From assembly GCA_903859075.1 (NCBI GenBank), contig CAIOLF010000039.1, positions 1 to 8,842 of the forward strand: a DNA stretch of 8,842 bases. Direction: 5' to 3'. The number at the start of each line of letters is the position of its first letter. Positions within the stretch are counted from its first letter, which is position 1. A program made the translations under genes and the position numbers. Origin of the DNA: Candidatus Buchananbacteria bacterium (GTDB taxonomy: Bacteria; Patescibacteriota; Patescibacteriia; 2-01-FULL-39-33). A model generated the notes under the pieces. That model made no database searches. It had not been told where the DNA came from and saw only the letters and a program-made list of their open reading frames with translations. Shown piece by piece: positions 5,853 through 8,842 of the stretch.

Positions 5853-5879
5853 TTAGCACTCTGGTATTTTGAGTGCTAA
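5853..5879. promoter_or_regulatory. CIRCE, the HrcA operator
   Basis: TTAGCACTC (5853-5861), nine bases, GAGTGCTAA (5871-5879): a perfect match to the CIRCE consensus in both arms and spacing. It starts about nine bases after the predicted groESL transcription start. HrcA bound here represses groESL until heat or protein-folding stress titrates it. hrcA is not in the window. Confidence 0.98.
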
Positions 5880-5899
5880 ATAAGCTACTCTGGTATTTT
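5858..5899. repeat. 13-bp direct repeat spanning CIRCE and the groESL -10
   Basis: ACTCTGGTATTTT occurs at 5858-5870, covering the inner part of one CIRCE arm and its spacer, and again at 5887-5899, covering the start site and all but the outermost base of the -10 box. Beyond the exact 13 bases the second copy keeps a damaged CIRCE arm: AGAGTAGCTTA on the minus strand against AGAGTGCTAA. Confidence 0.7.
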
Positions 5900-5923
5900 A
5901 GACAATAAAATAGACCTTGTCAA
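5895..5923 (-). promoter_or_regulatory. groESL sigma70-type promoter
   Basis: A perfect TTGACA (5918-5923), a 17-base spacer and TAAAAT (5895-5900) on the minus strand. The predicted start is near 5888, just ahead of CIRCE. The -35 box lies inside the loop of a short inverted repeat, GACCT (5913-5917) and AGGTC (5925-5929). Confidence 0.88.
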
Positions 5924-5959
5924 GAGGTCGGAAATATTTAAATTTAGAAAAAATAACGA

Positions 5960-7294
5960 TTAATTATCTTGATCCAATAACGGCTTTTTTAAAATTAAAG
6001 CCAAAGTTAAAAATAGCAGGATAATGCCGAAGTAGCTGGTCCAGAGATAATGATCAAAACAGCCGATAACTATGATAGCCGCGGGAAAGGCCAGGAGATT
6101 TAATTCGGCCCTATTTTTTTTGCAGATATCTAAAACAAAATATAGGAGACAAGACGCAAAAAACAGGATAAATATCGCTAAGCCGACGATTCCCAGCTCG
6201 GCAAAAATCAGGATGAAGATATTATGTACCGGCTGATAAGACCAGGCGGGCAAGAGGGGATTTTTTTGGTAGAGCGCATAAGTATAATTGCCCTCGCCGA
6301 CGCCGATCAGCCAGTGATTTTTAATTATGTCTTTGGCTTGAGATAAATAAGAGAGTCGTTCACTGACTGATTTTGCTTCCAAACGGTCGGTAGTGAAAGC
6401 GCGAGTGAGTATTAGCGGCTGATAAATAAAAAATAATATTATCGACAAGATAAACGGCGCAAAAAAATATTTAGCCAGATTGCGGTATTTGATCTTTGCC
6501 GGTTCAACCGATTTTTGCGAGCGTAGAATCTCCTGGATAAAAATAATTAAAAGTCCGACTGCCAATGCTAACCAAGCGCTGCGGGAGAAAGAGAAAAAGA
6601 TTCCGGTCAAAATCAGAAGAGTAGCGATAATCCTCCAGGGAGTATTGCGTCCTCCGCTGACTCTTAACGCCGGAATAATTGTGGCAAAAAAGCAAATGAC
6701 TAAGAAGCCGCCTAAGATATTGGGATGGGGGAAAGAGCCATAAGCGCGCAGCCAGCGGCCGGATGATTCAATGACAATTTCCCCCGCTTGCCAAGGGAGA
6801 TGGCCGGTAATGCCCAGCCATTTATTGGCGCTGATGCCTTGTGATAGAAATTGCCAAATAGCCAGGAGTGCCTGCAAGACGCCGGCGAGGGTCAGCGCAA
6901 GATAAATTTTTTTCTTATCGATAGTGCTGACAAGAATAATAAAAAACAGTCCGGCCGCTTCCAACAGATGGAACCAATTATAAAATCCGGCAGTTTTTAT
7001 CGGCGCCCAAATAAGCGACAGTCCCGACCAGGCAAGCAGCAGCCACCAAGCAACGGTTATGGCAAAGCGGCTATTTTTAACTTTGAACTCTTGATTTTTG
7101 GTTCTTATGAGGCAGGCTAGCTGCAAGATGGCAATCAGCCAGAGCAGAATCTCGGTGACGAAAATTAGGCCGCTGCCATATTGCCACTTTGCTCCATTAA
7201 TGTTTTGGGAATTAAAAATATAAGCTGTTTGCCAGGGCAAAAGAAAAATGAATAATCCGATTAAAGTTTGATTTAAGCGTTTAAGCAGAGGCAT
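5960..7294 (-). CDS. O-antigen ligase/polymerase-like membrane protein (Wzy_C type)
   Basis: 444 residues with many hydrophobic segments, about ten to twelve predicted helices, and one larger outer loop at about 293-357. Features that match the O-antigen ligase family (PF04932): SGRWLRAYGSFPHPN at 178-192, FSRSAW at 236-241, and the loop block SERLSYLSQAKDIIKNHWLIG at 311-331 followed by GVGEGNYTYAL and PVHN at 355-358, with His357 in the usual place. Such proteins join or polymerise lipid-linked glycans at the outer face of the membrane. In an organism without a classical outer membrane the acceptor could be a surface polysaccharide or glycoprotein; that is inference. The ATG (7292-7294) overlaps the previous gene by 14 bases, pointing to translational coupling. 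No clear terminator follows, so reading into groESL is possible. It cannot be separated into ligase or polymerase from sequence alone. Confidence 0.85.
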   Translation of the reverse strand: MPLLKRLNQTLIGLFIFLLPWQTAYIFNSQNINGAKWQYGSGLIFVTEILLWLIAILQLACLIRTKNQEFKVKNSRFAITVAWWLLLAWSGLSLIWAPIKTAGFYNWFHLLEAAGLFFIILVSTIDKKKIYLALTLAGVLQALLAIWQFLSQGISANKWLGITGHLPWQAGEIVIESSGRWLRAYGSFPHPNILGGFLVICFFATIIPALRVSGGRNTPWRIIATLLILTGIFFSFSRSAWLALAVGLLIIFIQEILRSQKSVEPAKIKYRNLAKYFFAPFILSIILFFIYQPLILTRAFTTDRLEAKSVSERLSYLSQAKDIIKNHWLIGVGEGNYTYALYQKNPLLPAWSYQPVHNIFILIFAELGIVGLAIFILFFASCLLYFVLDICKKNRAELNLLAFPAAIIVIGCFDHYLWTSYFGIILLFLTLALILKKPLLDQDN

Positions 7295-8252
7295 TGTTAA
7301 TTAAAGAATTAATTTTCTCTTGCCAGCGCCGGAGATAATCCAGCCGGCGATCGTTCTCGTGCAATTTGATTATTTGGTCATTAATGATGACTCGGCCATC
7401 GCCGGTTTTGGCCAGTTCTCTCTTAGCAGAAGAAATTTTATTCAGCTGCAGCTGTTTGGCCCAGTGTTCGAACTGGTCGCCTAGCCAGCCGCTGCTAAGT
7501 CGGGCAATGGATTGCTTTATTATGCGGCTGAACCAGTCAATTTTTAGGGCGCGCTGCTGGCCAGGCATGATTGGCAAATGATTCGGCAAAATTTTTTTGA
7601 GCCAAGAATTGGCTGAAAATAATTTGGCGGCGGAGCCTTCATTAAAGACCGGCAGCAGATTGCTCAGCCAGTAACTGAAGTAAAGATCAGGATCGGATAT
7701 TTTTAGTCCAGAAAAATCCAGATACTTTTCCGAGGCATAAAAACTTAAACAAATCTTGTCGGCCTGTGATTGCTTGCTGGGGCGCAATCCTAGGAAGGCG
7801 ATACCGATAGTCGCGAGCAGCCGCGCCAGAAAAATCCTTCCAGGGCTGACGACTATAAACAGGTCAATATCGCTGTTAGAATGCAAATTGTTGTAGCCGA
7901 AATTATTGCAGAGATAGGCTCCCTGGATAAACGGCAGCCGCGCCAGAAGGCCAAGGCCCTTCTTCGCCAGCCGATATTTTTGGTGGGTTATCAGATAGCG
8001 TCGCAGCCGGGTAGCGATAATTTGTTCTCGGCCGGCTAGATGGCAGAAGCCGTTAGTCAAAGTTAATCTGGTTTTTAACCAATCGCTCTGGTTTAAGCAA
8101 TTATAAATTTCCGGCAAGCCAATGGCCCGATCCAGTCCCCCCTCATCATTTAGCAGCCATTTATGAATCTCTAGCACGGTCGGAGGATAAGCGAATAAAT
8201 CAAAAAAAGCGCAGGTTTTGAAAATTGATTTTTCCAAATCAAAGATATTCAT
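7281..8252 (-). CDS. Nucleotidyltransferase-fold protein with a degenerate GS motif
   Basis: 323 residues. An N-terminal region (1-90) has the look of a winged-helix-like domain. A Pol-beta-type nucleotidyltransferase core follows at about 108-175: GAYLCNNFGYNNLHSNSDID at 111-130 ends in the metal-binding pair Asp128/Asp130, then LFIVVSPGRIFLARLL. In active relatives the strand before it reads like TGS, with Gly-Ser holding the nucleotide; here that place is Asn116-Asn117, and the next strand (KICLSFYAS, 166-174) lacks an obvious third Asp. The C-terminal third is helical and basic. Overlap by 14 bases with the O-antigen-ligase-like gene suggests one operon and a related job, perhaps in glycan precursor handling, but the substrate is unknown and the protein may be catalytically weak or inactive. 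The start ATG is at 8250-8252, the first in frame, without SD or a clear promoter. Confidence 0.65.
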   Translation of the reverse strand: MNIFDLEKSIFKTCAFFDLFAYPPTVLEIHKWLLNDEGGLDRAIGLPEIYNCLNQSDWLKTRLTLTNGFCHLAGREQIIATRLRRYLITHQKYRLAKKGLGLLARLPFIQGAYLCNNFGYNNLHSNSDIDLFIVVSPGRIFLARLLATIGIAFLGLRPSKQSQADKICLSFYASEKYLDFSGLKISDPDLYFSYWLSNLLPVFNEGSAAKLFSANSWLKKILPNHLPIMPGQQRALKIDWFSRIIKQSIARLSSGWLGDQFEHWAKQLQLNKISSAKRELAKTGDGRVIINDQIIKLHENDRRLDYLRRWQEKINSLINNASA

Positions 8253-8288
8253 ATATTACACTCTAGCATAAAAAGAGAATTTTTTACA

Positions 8289-8317
8289 TTGACATAAAGG
8301 GTTAAAAATTATATAAT
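8289..8317 (+). promoter_or_regulatory. Consensus sigma70 promoter, predicted leaderless
   Basis: A perfect TTGACA (8289-8294), exactly 17 bases, and a perfect TATAAT (8312-8317). Six bases (TAAGAA) separate the -10 from a GTG at 8324, the same spacing as for lgt and the 3713 gene. The promoter lies in the 71-base divergent gap after the nucleotidyltransferase-like gene. Confidence 0.88.
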
Positions 8318-8323
8318 TAAGAA

Positions 8324-8359
8324 GTGAAATTATTAATAATCCAAGCAATATCGGACTAA
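8324..8359 (+). CDS. 11-codon GTG reading frame at the predicted mRNA 5' end
   Basis: GTG AAA TTA TTA ATA ATC ... GAC TAA encodes MKLLIIQAISD. The GTG sits where transcription should start. It is either the true N terminus of the downstream gene, thrown out of frame by a one-base loss around 8333-8341, or a genuine leader peptide (two Leu and three Ile in eleven residues) followed by the hairpin at 8371. If an extra A stood in the TTAATAAT stretch, the protein would read MKLLNNPSNIGLRFKK and continue into the main frame. Confidence 0.35.
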   Translation: MKLLIIQAISD

Positions 8360-8842
8360 GATTCAAAAAACTAATAACGGCGTTATTAGCTTTTTTAGTC
8401 AAGGGCTTATGGATAATTTTTTCGGCTCTCGGCAATTTTTTTTTATTATTCAGAAAACCCCTGCTGCTTACCGCAAATTTCCTGATCAGAGCTTTTGTCC
8501 TGCCGGTTTACGGCCGCTATCTCTGGTTGCGGACCAGAATTAACAAGCGGACGCCGCTGTTCAAAGAGCAGCTGCTGCTGTTTTTTACTAACCGTTATCT
8601 GGTGCATATTTTGATCATCCTCATCGCTTTGGGAGTGACCACTTCCAATATTCTGGCTTATGAGAAGAGGGAGGATTATGGACAGAATGCTTTGATTTAT
8701 AAGATTAATGATCTTGCCGGTTACGACGTGATCGAGGAGACTAATACGGCAACCGATAATTCCTTGGTCTACAGTTATCAGGATGTTAATTCTATGCTCA
8801 ATCGCGATTACAGCTCGGAGCTGGATCAGAGCGGCATCAATG
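8329..8842 (+). CDS. Membrane-anchored protein, N-terminal part; possibly M23/LysM cell-wall peptidase
   Basis: The frame is open from 8320 to the window end, but the first ATG/GTG/TTG in it is TTG at 8527, well inside protein-like sequence. I give ATT 8329 as a provisional start; the GTG at 8324 is in another frame. The protein has a basic N terminus (GLRFKK), a hydrophobic region (LITALLAFLVKGLWIIFSAL), a second hydrophobic/basic segment through YGRYLWLRTRINKR, then a clear membrane helix (HILIILIALGVTTSNILAY) and a polar, presumably external stretch from about 8660. Patescibacterial M23/LysM peptidoglycan peptidases often have this membrane-anchored N terminus, but no LysM or peptidase motif lies inside the window, so the function is a guess. 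It is transcribed away from the gene pair on its left. Confidence 0.6.
   Translation, partial: MINNPSNIGLRFKKLITALLAFLVKGLWIIFSALGNFFLLFRKPLLLTANFLIRAFVLPVYGRYLWLRTRINKRTPLFKEQLLLFFTNRYLVHILIILIALGVTTSNILAYEKREDYGQNALIYKINDLAGYDVIEETNTATDNSLVYSYQDVNSMLNRDYSSELDQSGIN
8371..8396 (+). terminator. Terminator-like hairpin inside the 5' end of the plus-strand gene
   Basis: CTAATAACG (8371-8379) and CGTTATTAG (8381-8389) are perfect inverted repeats (usable stem seven pairs with loop CGGCG), followed after one C by six T. It starts 12 bases after the stop of the 11-codon frame. The stem is AU-rich and therefore weak; it also reads as normal codons of the main frame. Confidence 0.35.

Noticed and set aside
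8527..8842. TTG at 8527 as the start of the rightmost gene
   Set aside because: About 60 upstream codons of hydrophobic and basic sequence in the same frame look like real protein, the promoter lies 210 bases upstream, and no SD precedes the TTG.

Overview
The window looks like ordinary chromosome of a small-genome, moderately AT-rich bacterium, most likely a member of the Patescibacteria (CPR), Parcubacteria-like. This lineage call is an inference. It rests on the near absence of Shine-Dalgarno (SD) sequences in front of housekeeping genes, three start codons placed exactly six bases after a perfect TATAAT (leaderless mRNAs), short AT-rich intergenic repeats, and a nucleotidyltransferase-like/O-antigen-ligase-like gene pair of a kind I associate with that lineage. 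No transposase, phage gene, CRISPR array, tRNA or rRNA was found.

Left part (1-1430). The tail of a plus-strand gene converges with lgt (prolipoprotein diacylglyceryl transferase, minus) on a shared bidirectional terminator. Behind lgt lies a 476-base stretch with no large gene. It holds a compact minus-strand transcription unit: palindrome, extended -10 promoter, 5' hairpin, strong SD, a 63-residue protein with five cysteines packed at its N terminus, and a terminator. It is GC-richer than its surroundings and is the least explained part of the window.

Middle (1387-3748, minus). A leaderless promoter starts a probable operon: a four-helix membrane protein of unknown function, a DUF4870/Tic20-like membrane protein, and pyruvate kinase (pyk), ending at a 13-bp-stem terminator. 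The kinase carries the residue pattern of K+-independent enzymes, with Arg where Lys is usual.

Chaperonin block (3784-5923, minus). groES-groEL are driven by a TTGACA-17-TAAAAT promoter with a perfect CIRCE (HrcA operator) just after the predicted start, plus an extra damaged CIRCE half-site over the -10. AT-rich repeats lie on both sides of groEL.

Right part (5960-8842). A nucleotidyltransferase-fold protein with a degenerate glycine-serine motif overlaps by 14 bases a multi-membrane O-antigen ligase/polymerase-like protein, suggesting a coupled pair for surface glycan or cell-envelope assembly. Divergent from them, a consensus promoter (TTGACA-17-TATAAT) drives a membrane-anchored protein cut by the window end. 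Its apparent leaderless GTG start is out of frame with the main reading frame, and a U-tailed hairpin lies inside the first codons. This is either a one-base lesion or sequence error, a non-canonical start, or a real leader/attenuation arrangement.
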